A stretch of 64,000 nucleotides of DNA from Nymphaea colorata (lineage: Eukaryota > Streptophyta > Magnoliopsida > Nymphaeales > Nymphaeaceae): NCBI RefSeq assembly GCF_008831285.2, contig NC_045140.1, positions 14,433,796-14,497,795 of the forward strand. The letters are read 5' to 3'. Under the pieces are notes generated by a model. It made no database searches and was not told the origin of the DNA. It saw only the letters and a list, made by a program, of their open reading frames with translations. Positions 36,504 through 49,948 of this stretch are shown here, piece by piece; the stretch's first letter is position 1, and each line of letters begins with the position of its first letter. Made by a program: the position numbers and the translations under genes.

Positions 36504-39022
36504 TCAGTAGTAAGAAGAGGAGGGGAGGAAAGAAGAGGAAGCGGGGATCCTCTCCAGCACCTGCACGACTTCCTTCATGGCCGGCCGCCTCTGTGGCGCC
36601 GGCGAAGCGCAGGCGAACCCCAGCCTAAGGCAGACTAACAGCACTTCCTCCTTCACCTCCAGCTCGGATCGGATCCCTGGGTCCACCATTTTCAAGGCCC
36701 GGTTCCGATCTTCGGCTCGCGCGCCGTGCTCCCAGAGCCTGACATCAGCCTCGGTTACGGGTCGGCCCGTGATGAGCTCCAGGAAGAGGACGCCGAAGGA
36801 GTAGACGTCCCACTTGCGGGTGGGCCTGAGGGTCTGGTGCGCCTCCGGCGCCTGGTAGTGGGAGGCGTAATTGGCAGAGGCGCCGGAATGTGGGCTACCG
36901 GCGCGGCAGGCATGCGGGAGGCTCTCTTGGGAGAGAGTCGACCGCCTGCTGCTGTTGAAGTAGGCGCTGGAGCCGCTGCCGATGCTGGCCTCCGCCCGGA
37001 CCAGGCCATCCAGCCCAAAGTCGCCGATCCATGCGTCCATGTTCGGGCCCAGCAGCACGTTGCTGGGCTTCACGCTCCCGTGTGGATACTTCTTGTCGTG
37101 GAGGTAGGCGAGGCCGCGGGCCATGCCCCGGGCGACCCGCAGCCGGACGTCCCACTGCAGAGACGAACCCAGTTTTCCTGGTACACCAACAAACACGCAT
37201 TTGTTTTCTTTCGAAGGGAGACAGAGAATCTACAGCTACAACTTGACTGAAAGTTTTTGAAGAAGAGAAAGTTTGTTGTTGGAGATCGAAAGCTGTTCTT
37301 TGTACATGAAATCCGATCAACTTCCTGAAGAAGAGGAAGAACTAAGATGGGGAGGGACCAAAGTGCAGAGGGGGGAGGATAGGAAGACTTACTGGAGTGG
37401 AAGAAGGCGGCGAGGCTTCCGTTGGGCGCGTAGTCGTAGATGAGGAGCTTCTCGTCGGGGCTCCAGTAGAAGGCCCTGAGGCGAGCCAGGTTCGCGTGCC
37501 TGAGCTTCGAGATGACTCTGATCCTGTTCTCGAAATCGCTCATCCGATACGGCGAGCTACTTCCAATACGGCGGACTGCCAGCGCCGTGCCGTCGTCCAA
37601 CACCGCCTTGTACACGATTCCCGTCCCGCTGGACCCCAGAATGTAAGCCGACGCCTTCAGCAGCCGCTCCATCTCCAGCTCCGTCGTCTCGCCGTCCACC
37701 GCCACCAGGTGTCCCGGTTTCTGCTCCCGCGGCTCCTCTTCCGATTCCGATACGGAGCTCGTGCTCTCCGAGGCGCTTTCGTCATCTTCGTTGCCACTCC
37801 ATGCGCCGCCGGCGCGCGCACAGCACCACCTCCCCCGGTTCTCCATTGGGTTCTTCTTCTTCTCGTCGCCTGGCATGTTCGCCAGCGCCCTTGACGTTTG
37901 GACCTCATTCATCCTTGCCTGGTACCCGTAGATGAAGAGCATGGAGGCAAGGCTCAGCAGGGCGAGGCCTCCGACCATCGCTCCGGCAATCTTCATCGGC
38001 GACAGGCCACCTCCACTCCGGTGCGGTGACTCCTTTGCCTGTCCGCTCCCGCCGCCCGTCGGCTGCTGCTGCTGTGGTAGAGTCTCCGGTATCGCAGCTA
38101 TGGCTGGAGGCGACGTCCCGGCGTTCGCCTGGTTGGAGACATTGGCCGGATTAGGCGCATTCGTCGGGACGCTGCAGAGGATATTAAGCGGGCTGCCGCA
38201 GAGTCCCGGGTTCCCGAAGAAGCACTGTGGTTCCTGGTTCGGGAACGCCCCTATTTGCGGCACCGGGCCGGAGAAGTTGTTGTAGGCAAGGTCAAGCGTT
38301 GCGTTCATCGGGATGCTGCGGCCCAACTCCGGTGGTATAGGACCGGAGAGCCGGTTGGACGAGAGGTTGAGGTAGTGGACGGTCCCGATCTCGGACGGCA
38401 GCGAACCGCTGAGCTGGTTCAAGGACAGATCAAGCGCCTCCAGAGGCTGGGCATTCGTGCCGAAGCCCGCGGGAACCTCACCCGAGAAGTTATTCCTGCT
38501 CAGCGAAAGGAAGCGGAGAGCGGGAGCGGTTGTGAGCTCGACGGGAATGTCGCCGAGGAAGGCGTTGTCAGAGAGGTTGACGTGCTGCAGCTGCGGGAGG
38601 GAGCCAAGGCTGGAGGGGACGACGCTGGAGAACCCGTTGCTGGAGAGAGAAAGCATCCGGAGCTCGGTGGCATTAGAGAGCGAGGGGGGTAGAGGTCCGT
38701 TGAGAAGGTTGCGGGAGAGGTCGAGGTGGCGGAGGTGCTGGAGGGAGCCGAGCTGGTCGGAGATGGAGCCCTGGAGTTGGCTTCCAGGCATGACCAAGCC
38801 GACCACCCTCGGCTGAGAGTCGCCGCGTACGGCCGCGCAAACCACCCCGGTCCACCCACAGGGGCTAGAGTCGTTGTAATCCCAGCTCTCCAGCACTCCT
38901 AAGGGGTCGCTGACGACGGCGTACTTGAACGACAACAGCGCCAATCCGTCGGAATTCAGGCCTACCCCCAAGTTCACGAGGGCGAGGGCGAGAGCGAGAA
39001 CCGCTACAGCGGCCGAAGACAT
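36504..39022 (-). CDS. LRR receptor-like kinase, LRR-III type (At4g37250/At2g23300-like), probable pseudokinase
   Basis: A plasma-membrane receptor-like kinase. Two exons (39022-37393 and 37177-36504, phase 1) join to 767 residues. A signal peptide (1-22) is followed by the leucine-rich N-cap (SPCGWTGVVC) and about seven LRRs to about 270. A Pro/Gln-rich linker, a membrane helix (346-366), an acidic Ser/Glu juxtamembrane stretch and a kinase domain (about 455-760) complete it. Kinase motifs are atypical: the usual AVK lysine is arginine (AVRRI, R484) and HRD reads HGS (576-578, HGSVKPSN), while DFG (596-598) is kept. The same changes occur in Arabidopsis relatives, so reduced or absent catalysis is likely a family trait. 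Met1 was chosen because it starts a clean signal peptide; an in-frame ATG lies 48 bases upstream. The sequence is strongly GC-rich. Confidence 0.93.
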
Positions 39023-39264
39023 CTCGGCAAAACGTAATGGGAAGAGGAGCTTGGTGGGCAGCTTTCTCACGACATGGCAACTCCGGGAGGATCACCCTCG
39101 AGTCCTTGACGCACGCAAATATGGAGAAGAGGAGAGTGGTTCACCCACTTCGTTCCCTTTGGTTTCGTTGGCTCACCTGTTCCAAGAAAAGAGAGGGGAG
39201 GGCGCGTTTCCTGAGAGTGGAGTGTGTTGTTAAAGAATATCCGGTGAGGTGATGGAGCAGTATT

Positions 39265-39274
39265 ATTATATATT
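39265..39274 (-). promoter_or_regulatory. Probable TATA element of the LRR kinase gene
   Basis: AATATATAAT on the minus strand lies about 245 bases before the start codon. A leader of about 210 bases would follow. This is a positional inference. Confidence 0.4.
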
Positions 39275-41003
39275 CTCTTCTCTACAGTCGATGAATCTTT
39301 TGCCCTCCCTTATAACGTGGTCCAAGGACTCGCCGGTAATTTCGGGAAATGCGCAGTTCTCAGAGGAAAGGTGAAAACAGAAAAAAGAAGTGGACGGTGA
39401 AGTGTTTTGAACTCTTCCCAAGAGAAAAGGATGGTAACAGTGGAAGAATGTGCTTTTCCTTGTGTGAAGTAGAACTGAAGTTTCCGTATCTCGGAGAATT
39501 TCGGATCTGAACGAGAGAAATGATTGTCTCGGCGAAAGAGGGTGGCCGAGAGAGACCACTCATGGCAGATTCACCCATCGGCGGGAGCCGCTTTTATTTA
39601 TAAAGATTAATGGTCACAATCTTGACGTCCCATCACAGTGTCCTGGCAGTAGACAAACGAGCGGGTTAAGGTTATAGCTTCCGTTAAATATAAATAATAT
39701 GCAGTCTTAGAATATATAACTGAGTAATGGATTTGGTTGGTGTTTCCCCTATAATAGAAGCAGATGCGTCCTTTTCTAAAGAACAGAACAAACTGCCTGT
39801 CCATCCACCCTTCTTGGTCAGAAGGTCTCTGGGTCTTTAACGCCCCCCGTTAGCAGAGCAGATGGCGATGTTTCATAGCCAAAATGAAGTGAAGCTTGGT
39901 TTAACAAGTGCTGGGAGACAGGTTCCGATGACCAGAGCTTCCCGGATGGACTGGGAAAGGTGCGTTTACAGGGAAGCATAGGTCATATGATTCGATCATC
40001 AAACGGCAGCCTAGAGTGGATTTCAGACTCTCCGTGCATTTGAATCTAGCATGATTTTTGCTATTGCCCTTTTCGAAGTTCTGCCCACGAAGTGACCCTT
40101 TTCTTTTTCTCTTATACTCAGCAAGATTGTGACGCTTGTCTGATTATCGTTAACTTTTTAGGCAACCTCGTGTTTGGTGCCAAACAAGAGCGCTCCTTAC
40201 TAGAGGGTTAGACTTGGCTGGAAAAGGTTAAACAACTCCTCTAATTTATCATTCTATTTCAGAAATAATCTGTGCTAGATCATCAAACTTTGGTCTCGAT
40301 TTTGATCACACTAGGGACTTAAAAGTGCACGGTGCATTACCTAACGCCACTTGCATGCACATAAACCCATCGTTTCAGCCCTAATCCTTACTCTTATTGA
40401 TAAATACAAACACATGTTTTTGTTACTCTAACTTACTATTATCTATGGTAAAAAAGAATGTTCCATTGCCATTTGGGAAATGCTTACATGCCATTTAATT
40501 AATTCATTGCTCCCACACTTTCTTCAACGATGTTTATGCCCTCTCTCATTTTCAAAAGGGCTTAAATCCCCAAGAATTGAATCCCAGCACTCAACTGAAA
40601 AGCGAGAGTCAATTTGTCAGTGAAAATAAAGCAGAGATCAATTGAACCTGCCTACATGAACCAGAAATTTGAGGGGGAAAAAAAAAGGAGACAACCCCAG
40701 AAAAGCAAGTCTAAAGTGTACTATGTAAAATTTGCACGGCGGCAAAGTTCCGGTGCCTCCACCAGTCGGTCAAGAAAGAAAGAGGCCAGAAACTGACAAC
40801 CCCCCGGCCTCGGCGGGGAAAATGATTGAGAGTATTTTAATCCCAGAACAGTAAGGAGTTGTTCTAAGTAAATTAAAACTGGAACGTGCCGATGAATCTT
40901 TTAGTTAAAGAAATTTAGATCAAAGAAGGACGCAGAAGCAAAATAGTTGCTCCTGCTCCATTTGGTGCCGCAGAAAAGACGGCTGACCCAGTTAAGCGCG
41001 ATC
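39275..41003. other. Intergenic DNA between two divergent genes; no gene recognised
   Basis: The LRR kinase and the esterase are transcribed away from each other, so this interval must contain both promoters. Short open frames (for example 40614-40796, Lys/Arg-rich) lack recognisable motifs. Confidence 0.5.
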
Positions 41004-42015
41004 ATGCTCAGAGTGGGGGTAAGTATCGTCATTAGCCTGTACTTGCTGTTGCTGTTATTGACGGTCAGTCCCACAGCGGCATCGGCGGCTTTGGGTTGGG
41101 AAGGCAGGAAAGAAGAGAGCGAGAGAGAGATGGGCAGCTCCGGATCCAAGAGCGTACGCAGCGGCTGCGAGCCGTCGGCACCGCCACCGCCTACCGAGAA
41201 GAGCATTTTCATACTGTCCGGGCAGAGCAACATGTCCGGGAGAGGCGGAGTGGAGGGCAAGAAGTGGGACGGCGTAGTCCCTCCCGAGTGCCGCCCTTCC
41301 CCTGCCATCCTCCGCCTCAATGCTCACCTTCGTTGGGAAGAAGCGCGAGACCCGCTTCACGCCGACATCGACACGGCAAAGGTCTGCGGCATCGGCCCCG
41401 GCATGCCCTTCGCCAACGAGCTCCTCTCTCATCTGGGACCGCACCGGCCGAAGGGGCTCGTCATCGGCCTCGTGCCGTGCGCGGTGGGCGGGACGGCGAT
41501 CAAGGAATGGGGGAGAGGATGCCACCTCTACGAGGATATGGTGAAGAGGGCTAAGCATTCGGTGGAGGAAGGCGGTAGCATCAAAGCTCTGCTCTGGTAT
41601 CAGGGGGAGAGCGATACCACGTCTGACCAAGACGCACAATGCTACGGGAAGAGGATGGAGGAGTTGATACACAACGTTCGCTCCGATCTGCATCTTCCGG
41701 ACCTGCCTGTGATACAGGTATTTGACCCACTCTTACTGGCATTCGTGGAATCGTGATTTGCCTTTTCTTTTCTCTCCTCTCCATGATTTTGTTATCGACC
41801 TGAGATTATCTTTGCAGGTGGCAATTGCAACGGGTGATGCTAATGGCATTGACAAGGTGAGAGAAGCACAGCTGGGAATGAAACTCCCCAGCGTCTATTG
41901 CGTGGATGCAAAAGGGTTGCCCCTTAAAAGTGATCATTTGCATCTTACCACCGAGGCTCAAGTCAGGCTAGGCAAAATGTTGGCCCACGAATACCTGAAG
42001 CATTACAGTCTCTGA
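41004..42015 (+). CDS. SASA-domain carbohydrate esterase (CE6-type, At4g34215-like) with a signal peptide
   Basis: A GDSL/SGNH-like hydrolase expected to remove acetyl groups from carbohydrates. Two exons (41004-41717 and 41818-42015, phase 0) give 303 residues. The nucleophile block FILSGQSNM has Ser75. KVCGIGPGMPFANEL, VIGLVPCAVGGTAIKEW and LLWYQGESD are conserved blocks, and SDHLHLT near the end holds the Asp277/His280 pair. The C-terminal two thirds match the Arabidopsis At4g34215 family closely. The N-terminus differs: residues 1-29 form a hydrophobic stretch ending AASA that looks like a secretory signal peptide. An ATG at 40947 would extend it by 19 residues, and Met43 would give a cytosolic form. 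Substrate is not predictable from sequence. Confidence 0.92.
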
Positions 42016-43100
42016 TGTACAATTGTAGTGCCTTTTGATCGATTTTTCTTCCTCGGACTCGTTTTCATTTGCTTATGTTGGTAATTCCAAGATTATGCCA
42101 ATAAATTGATATGTTTAGCTAGACACTCATGTTTCTGGTTAATTCAAGCAAACCGCCTTCTACAACAATTAATTTTTATTGATACATAATCTCAAATGTG
42201 AGCTTGCCCATAGTTATACTACGCTTAATCTTAGCAAGAAACATCTTCACCATTGGATTTGGACTTGGATGACCTGGTCGGCACAAAATTTAAGAGATGG
42301 GGAGGACTCAAATTCCTGCCATAGAAATTGGTGATTCACTTTCAATTCCAAGTTGCCTAGAAGGTTAGGCGTATATGCTTCTGCAGGTTCCAGATCGATG
42401 AGATATGTCTATGCATTGGCTATCTGTATTTGCAGGTTACAATTTCCTTCTAGCAGCTTCCAAAGAATCCGTGAGTGAAATATACTTTAGCATCCTACTA
42501 CATAAACTAACATGACAAAGCCCATAACACTGAGCAGTCCTACGGACTGAAAACTTCTTGTTCAATAGCTCCTGATATTTGGAGCGTTTGATGGTGATCT
42601 TACCACAACCAGCCTCAGTACCATCATGATAGCTATTTCCAACGGCTCTTTGTGAAGTCTACAGCACTCTAGGTGTTACACCGCAGTGAAAAATTCATAC
42701 AGATGTACTTGCTTTCAACAAATAACTTGAACACTCAACATCCACTCCTTCCCATGGCATCTGATACTCGAAACCAGTCCTTTCCGTAAAATTTTCCAAC
42801 AACTTTTCATTTGTGAGAATTATTTCCTTTCCTGCATCACCAAGGAAATGGGCCCAATGACATGCCAGAGCAACAGCCCTGAAACAGTTACAGACATTCT
42901 TGGTATGAGCGTTTCAGTAACATTCACACCCATCAAATGGAAACGGATCACAAGTGTTCTTGGTTGATCACATATTCCCATCAAGGCCACAAGTCGCTGA
43001 AAAAATTAGATCTGCAGAGGTAAACTTGTGATTCTTCAGAAGACCAAGTTGTACAAGTCAGATGGTAATGTACCACCAAACCAGCCACTGACGGAACTCC
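42016..43100. other. Intergenic DNA between convergent genes; no gene recognised
   Basis: The esterase and the antiporter genes converge here, so the interval should hold both 3' UTRs. No coding exon is visible. Confidence 0.55.
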
Positions 43101-46100
43101 CTATGAGCCGGAAAGGAGCGGAACATGAGCCAGCGTTGCAGGAATTGATATGCCAAAGTTATGCAGTGCTAGATATGCAGCGATCCCAGACACATAGCCT
43201 GCCAGTGCAAACCCACTCACCTGCACATAAAAAAAATTGTTTTCATCCACAAGCTAGAGAATAAAGAAAATGTCCACAAATTCTTGCTGGTAATATTCTG
43301 AAGAAATTTCAGCTTGGTGATGCTTCACCGGAAGACAGTTTCATAATGAAATATGATGGATCTCCTTAAACTCATCAAGATCCTCAACATTTTGAAATAT
43401 AGGGTATTCATCTCCAGTTGACTGGTTTTGGATTGCGAAAGCAGGGCAACCTTAGGTAGTCTGCTCAATATGGAAGTAAAACAAACGACTCAAAATTGAC
43501 CGTGTCAAAATTACCTTTCTCATATACCAAAAGAAATCCACTTTTTCCATCCCCATGAAGGCAACCCCTGCGGCAGAGCCAATGACAAGCATTGATCCTC
43601 CAGTACCAGCACAAAATGCGACCAGCTGCCAAAACTCAGCATCCATTGGATAAGATGTAAGATCATACATTCCCATGGTAGCAGCAACAAGAGGTACATT
43701 GTCTATCACAGCAGACACAAAACCTATTGAGCTTGCAATCAGCTCAAGACTGGGAATGTTGGCGTCCAGGTAATTTGCCAATTCTCTCAGAATGCCCGCG
43801 GCCTCCAGACTGAAAAACAAGAAATGTTCAGCAAATAATGGATCTACTCCAATGCGAAGCATATGAGGACTGTGGAAGTAGAGTACTCTTAAGGTTGTAG
43901 ATCACACACTAGGCATGCAGATGCTAGCTAAAGCTGAAGGATAGAAAACTTTGGATTGTAATTGCTTCAATAATTTAGCTACCACCCAGTTTACATTTCA
44001 AGGATGCTGTCCAATTGTCATATGATTGATTCCAAGGTACATGAGTATCAACCATCTCCTTCCCACCTTACAAGGACAAGTATGTGTGCACAAACACGTG
44101 CATAAATGATTTAACAGTGAAATGGCAGTAATATATCACTGCCCCTATTTACTGGAACTAATGCGGCGTTGAAGAGTGCATTCAAGTCATGAATGAATTA
44201 TCTATTTCCTGAAGGCTCATGAAGACATGAACATCTTGAGTAAAAAATATCATCACAGAACCATGAGTGATTCTGGACTCCTGACAGTAAGAGATACTGG
44301 CAAGTTTGCCTTTAGCACTTGACAAAAAAGTCAAAATTAACCTGCAGAAGGTAGCAAATAAAGTGGATATCTAATGCATGAATGAGAATACCTGCTCACA
44401 GAGAGAAGAATTCCAAGGAAGAAGAGGATTCCTTGTGTGTCGATTCTAGATAAAGCTTGTGGTACTTTTAGACTTTGCCTTCCAGATTCGCCATAATGGA
44501 TTGCATCGGTCAAAACCCAGAGGACTCCAAGACCAAGCAGCATACCCATGTAAGGAGGCAAGCCTGTTACAGCCTTAAACACAGGAACAAACACCAGAGC
44601 ACCAACTCCAACAGCAAAAACAAGTTGCCCTCTAGGGGCCATTTGCTCTGATGCCAAAACAACTGGAGCTTTTTGTGCTTTACCATCAACTTCACTGCAG
44701 AGAAAGGACTGTGATTCTTATTCGATCCAACACATCAAAATCCAGGAAAAAGTATCCTACCAAAGTACCTTGTGAGGGACATTAGAGCTAGTGGAACAGC
44801 CAAAGAAATTGCCGATGGAATAATCAAATCCTGCACAATAAGGCCTTATTTTGAAATAAAAGCTAAAATCTTGCATTTGCTAAGAAAACTTCCTGTTAGT
44901 CCAACCTAATCAGGAAATGAAGTCTCTACTCATGTCCACAAGCAGTTCCAATTACATATGTTCATTTAATTTAACATTTGATCGCTTCTGGCAGTAATAT
45001 TCTTATTGTGATGCCTTAAATCTTAACACATTGAAAAATTTCTCAGTTGCATGATCCTGCACAGTAGCTCATAGCCGCATACTGCATTCAGGGTAGAAAC
45101 TAAAATATGTAAACTTTGCAAACCATCCACATATATAAGTTGCATGATTCTGTACATAAATAAATTCTAAATTTTAGAAAGTGCAACATATAATCCTTGC
45201 ACACATATATCATTCCATGCTAAAATAAGAGACTACAGTTGTAAAGTACAGGACGGTAGTTCATCCTATGACTACTTTGCTAGTCTGATACATGAATCGG
45301 TCACATACATTTCTATGAGAACCATAAATGGGTCTGAACTCAAGCTGAAGAAAGCTGATCTCACCAGCTTGGTCAAGACTCATTATGGAAAAGTTAGGAA
45401 AGGTCAAGACTCATTTGTATGTCATCAGTACTCACCATACCGAAAAGAACTATATTAAAGGACAGCAAAACCATTAAGTCATGGGCATGATAGCTTGAAC
45501 ATGCAGATGCCATACTATTATCCACATTAGAGGGTCTCAACTTACAGCCTTTTAAAGTAGGCAAAAGAGCTAAATTATGTGCAAATATACCTTTATTGTT
45601 GGTAAGGTTGATATCTGACCATGAATCCACAACATGGTTGTCGTAACATCACCAATAGGTGTCCAAGCACCTCCAGAGTTTGCAGCAATAACAACAACAG
45701 CTCCAAGAAACCTATCAATTAATATATCCTTGCTTGTAATCATGTTGTTTTGAAGAATTATTTGAAACATGCCCCAGGCCCCCAAGGAATCACATGAATA
45801 TGCAAGCTGACCCATGGTACATGTATTTATTGGATAGAAAATAGTACAAATGGCAACTTAACTAGAGGTCAATTTCTCACTTTAGAAGAGACATTTAAAG
45901 AAGGATTTTGATACAGGTGTTGCCTGTCAGTGGTGATAAAAGTTTAAGCCAATGAGCAGGAAGTTCAACAACAACCATGACGTGCAGATGTGCAATCTTT
46001 ATAGACAGCTCATGCAGATCTTTAGATAAATAAACCCATGAATGACTGCTTTTGCAGGTATAACGAGAATTTTAGTCCTCTTTTACATTAAAAGTGATGA

Positions 46101-47745
46101 GTAGTTCATAACTGGATTTCCTAGTCACTACCCCTGTATAAATCATCACTAATCCCTTGGAGTTTCAGTTTTATGAAAAAATTAATCTTATGTCTATGGC
46201 ATCAATCTTCAATCTCCAAGCATTTTGACATAATTTTAGCATAACCTAGCAACATGCTTGATATGTGAATAATCTCCAGTCCATGAAACTTTGGCCCAGG
46301 AAGAAAAAAAAAAACTTGCATCCACGATATTAATCAGTGAATCACTGACCTAACTTTGGTATAACTTGCTCACATGTTTGACAATAGGATCATGACTCCC
46401 TTGCTTTGACATTCTTCTGCATGGATCATCGAAACTTTAATGTAGAATAATATTTTCTTCCTTTTCCAATTATGGTTATTATGGACCTATATGACCAGTA
46501 AAGTCTAGAAAGAAAATGGAAAAGGCTAGCTAATGATTTCATTAACATAAGAAAAAAGTTCAAAATCTAGAACTTGTGCTTCACAATAACAATTAGTTTT
46601 CCTTCACAAGTAAAAGATATAGTTGTACGAGCAGAAAGATTGTTGAGTAATACATACTTTCTATATTCAGAAGGGGGCACCAGCTTTCGCAGTAGTGACA
46701 CCATCACAATTGTGGATGTAAGATTGTCCAATACTGAACTTAGGAAGAAGGTGACAAACCCAACCTGCAAGATTACTTAGATCAGTACAAGTAGTTATTT
46801 AAAATTGGAGCCAGAAAAATATGGCACATAATTATGAGAAGTTTCATTTTATGTTAGAAAATAAAAAAGATCAAACTAACAAGCAAAAGTTCTGTTTATG
46901 TGTATGTATATACATTTACATATACAAACATACACACCACCTCCAATCTAGGATCATTAACGTCCACCTTAAATGGACAAGAAAAAGAGAACAGATGACA
47001 ATTATGTGACTTATGTCTTCTGCAGTGGCCTCCTCCATATGTCAACAAAGGACTAGGAGACACAAGTGCAAGTAAGGCTCAAGCAGAAGAACAAAATTCA
47101 GAAAAGATAACCATAGATGATTTACCAAAGGAAACCCATTGCAAATGTGGTGTAATTAATTAATTAATTAATCAAAACTTTATGTCCAAGAAAGAATGTG
47201 GCAGTAATTTTTTGTCTCTTGAGGACATTAACAGTGATGGCAGTAACTAGCTTACCACCCAAAGAAGGGAACGAGGCTTTCGAGTGGTGATGTTGTCTGT
47301 TACCAATTTGAAGCCTTGATGTGCATCAACTATTTCAACAATGGTCATTGCACCAAGCAAGAAAAACACTATCTCACTAACTTCAGCAGATGCATGGGTT
47401 AATTCTGAAACAGCAATGTCTGTTGACGGTGCCTGAGAAGAAAAAGCAAGATGAATATTGTCATCATTCATACTGTGATATCATGCTTCAAAGGCCTATG
47501 CTTCATCAACTGACAAATGCTATATAGAAATTGAGAAAAAAAAAGGAGATGGTCATACCCCTATGCTCCGAATGACCCATAAGCAGACTGCCATCACAAG
47601 TCCCACACCACTTTTGTTAAATGCTAGAGACTCTTCAAAAATTATGCCAGCATAACCCAAAGCAAATACCAATGCCATAGAAAGGTCCTGCAGCAGAGAA
47701 AGTTGCAGCTAAATCTGCATATACTGTTATGGATAAATGTAGGAG

Positions 47746-47824
<79 letters not shown>

Positions 47825-49861
47825 CAAATTTACAAAAGACTCATGCCATTTTACTAATTCTCCGTGGACCTTAAAAAAAGAAAGCAATAATTTGGACAAC
47901 AACCTGATTTGCGGCCACCCAAGAATGATTAATTGCAACTGCTCCTGCTGCAGATAATGCAAAGATTGAAAGAGCCTTAAGCAAATCTGTTTTTGGTTGG
48001 TAGTTAGCTTCAAAATCAAGAGAGCTCATTTCATCAACAGAGCACAAAGGATCACATGTTCCAGGTCTAGACAGGATTTCCTGGCAAAATATATAAAAGC
48101 TTCGATATGTGAATACAGCATTTAATCAAGATTAGTCAAACATATTGACCTAAAAAGTATGGGAAATTTCGAAACTTTGAGATGTGAAATATTCCAAGCA
48201 AGGTAGCACAAAGTTGAAAATATTCTAAATCAAAACCAACATAAAAGCTGATGCTGGATAAACATAAATAATTTGTCTAGCGATTGACTTGGATTAGTTC
48301 AAGAACAACAACCAAAGCACCTATGGTTGTGAAGTAGGTTCTCACTGAAGATGAGAAGTTGCATTGAAACAAAGAGGTTGACCATCTCACTGCATTGCAT
48401 TGAATAGTATTTACTATTTACATCGGCAAAGGTATATTTTCCAGCAAATTCCATTTCATGCATGGCAAGGCGACAACATAATCAAAGGTTGCAGCAGAAA
48501 GTTCCATAAAAACTTAGGGCTTCCGTTTCAATAAAAGGCTTGATCATCTCACTATGTGCCGGCCGACGGGACAGTTTGACGTCATTGCATTTCCAAAATA
48601 GACTACCCAAGAAAAGACACTATCATAGAAAGATCATAAATTGTGAACGAAATGGTTAAAAGCAGAAAAAAGACACGTACAAGAGTAATTAGCAGAAAAA
48701 CGGTGTTAAAAGAAACAAAACATGACAGCATGTGTGAAGAAGATGAAAAAAAAAACTGGATAAACTAACAAATAATTTTGAGAAATATATTAATAGACAG
48801 AAGAACTAAGAAAAAATCAGCATATAATTTCAAGTGCGTTGAGAGTAAAGTCATAAAACCCTAGCAAGCATTCATTCTAGCGGAACCATTCCCTTGCCAC
48901 TTGATGCTTAGCACGTACCAGTAAATAAAAACCTTTAGCTTAGAAATTGCACCGAATGTTAAGGTTAAAACATGAAATAAACATGAAAGGTATGTAAAAG
49001 GGACCGATTCGGGCCTAAACATCGTAGGGAAATAAGGCAAAAGTCTGGAAAACAGAAAGGAGTAGTGCTTATTGGCAGTTCAGAGTATTCATGGAAGCCG
49101 GCCCCTCCCACTCTTCGATTTTGTGATGCTTACAAAGTATGTAAGCGATTTATTGGTCCTAATGAAAGGAAATTGCGCACTTAAAGTAGAGACAGGATGG
49201 ATTCAGTCTCTTTGTTCTTACACGAGGAAAACAAGAATGAATGATACTTAACTAACCGAATGAGAAAGATAAACATATAACTAAGTATACTCGCCACGCA
49301 AGGGTCAACCCATAGTCAAATCAAGCGAGCAAGCATTTATAATAGCAATCCTCATTTCTCCAATCACTTATTTTGCTTCTGAACCTCTAAATCCAACGAC
49401 AACACTAACGATTCAATTCTAATCAGATAAGGAACAGCGTACTATGTCTCGACGTAGTTGAGCAATCGCTAACCGGTAGGTCTCATAAAGCTAATGTTTA
49501 GAACTGGATTCCTCTATTGGATGCATTAGATGCTGTCAGAAACCAGCGGAGTCTACAGAATCACACCCATCTCAGATAAGAAGAACTGCGAAAATGGCAA
49601 CCGAGATCCTACACTTACATCGTACTCCTCATCAACGTCGACGGTAGGAGGGGGCTGAATCGAGCTCTTCGCATTCTCCTCCGCCCGAACGATGAACCCT
49701 TCCTTCCACCTCCGTTGGGGGGTAGCCGTGCACAACCGAGAATCGCTCGAAGGCAGTCTCTGCACCAGAGTATGGCCATGAGAAACCGTGCACAGGGCTT
49801 CATGCCTTGGTAGAAGGGGAAACCGACTACATGGCGGGTTCCCAAGGAGAAGGGACGCCAT
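43101..49861 (-). CDS. NHD1: Plastid Na+/H+ antiporter, NhaD type
   Basis: Exchanges Na+ for H+ across the chloroplast envelope in Arabidopsis. Ten exons join in frame to 577 residues (Arabidopsis NHD1 has 576): 49861-49619, 48080-47904, 47687-47559, 47432-47256, 46764-46658, 45711-45591, 44830-44769, 44694-44392, 43809-43515 and 43220-43101. Exon 1 encodes a Ser/Arg-rich transit peptide. The rest is a multi-span membrane protein with NhaD/ArsB-like blocks: HSWVAANQDLSMAL, FFLLGAMTIVEIVDAHQGF, SSVLDNLTSTIVMVSLLRK, SGGAWTPIGDVTTTMLWIHG, FVPVFKAVTGLPPYMGML, and IDNVPLVAATMGMYDL with FCAGTGGSMLVIGSAAGVAF. Met1 begins the transit peptide; an in-frame ATG 36 bases upstream is possible. The C-terminal residues after YLALHNF are less conserved. 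Confidence 0.95.
47748..47822. repeat. (TA)n microsatellite in NHD1 intron 2
   Basis: About 37 uninterrupted TA units lie only some 80 bases from the exon 2 donor side and 60 bases from the exon 3 acceptor side of the intron. Length is likely to vary between individuals. Confidence 0.95.
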
Positions 49862-49948
49862 GGGAGAGGGCGAGAGCGAGATTCTGCGCTGCTCCAACTT
49901 CCCTCCTATACCATCGCGAGCTGTATACTGATAAGGCGAAATACTAGT

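Noticed and set aside
47703-47957. Frames with long Ile-Tyr repeats on both strands
   Set aside because: Direct translation of the TA microsatellite.
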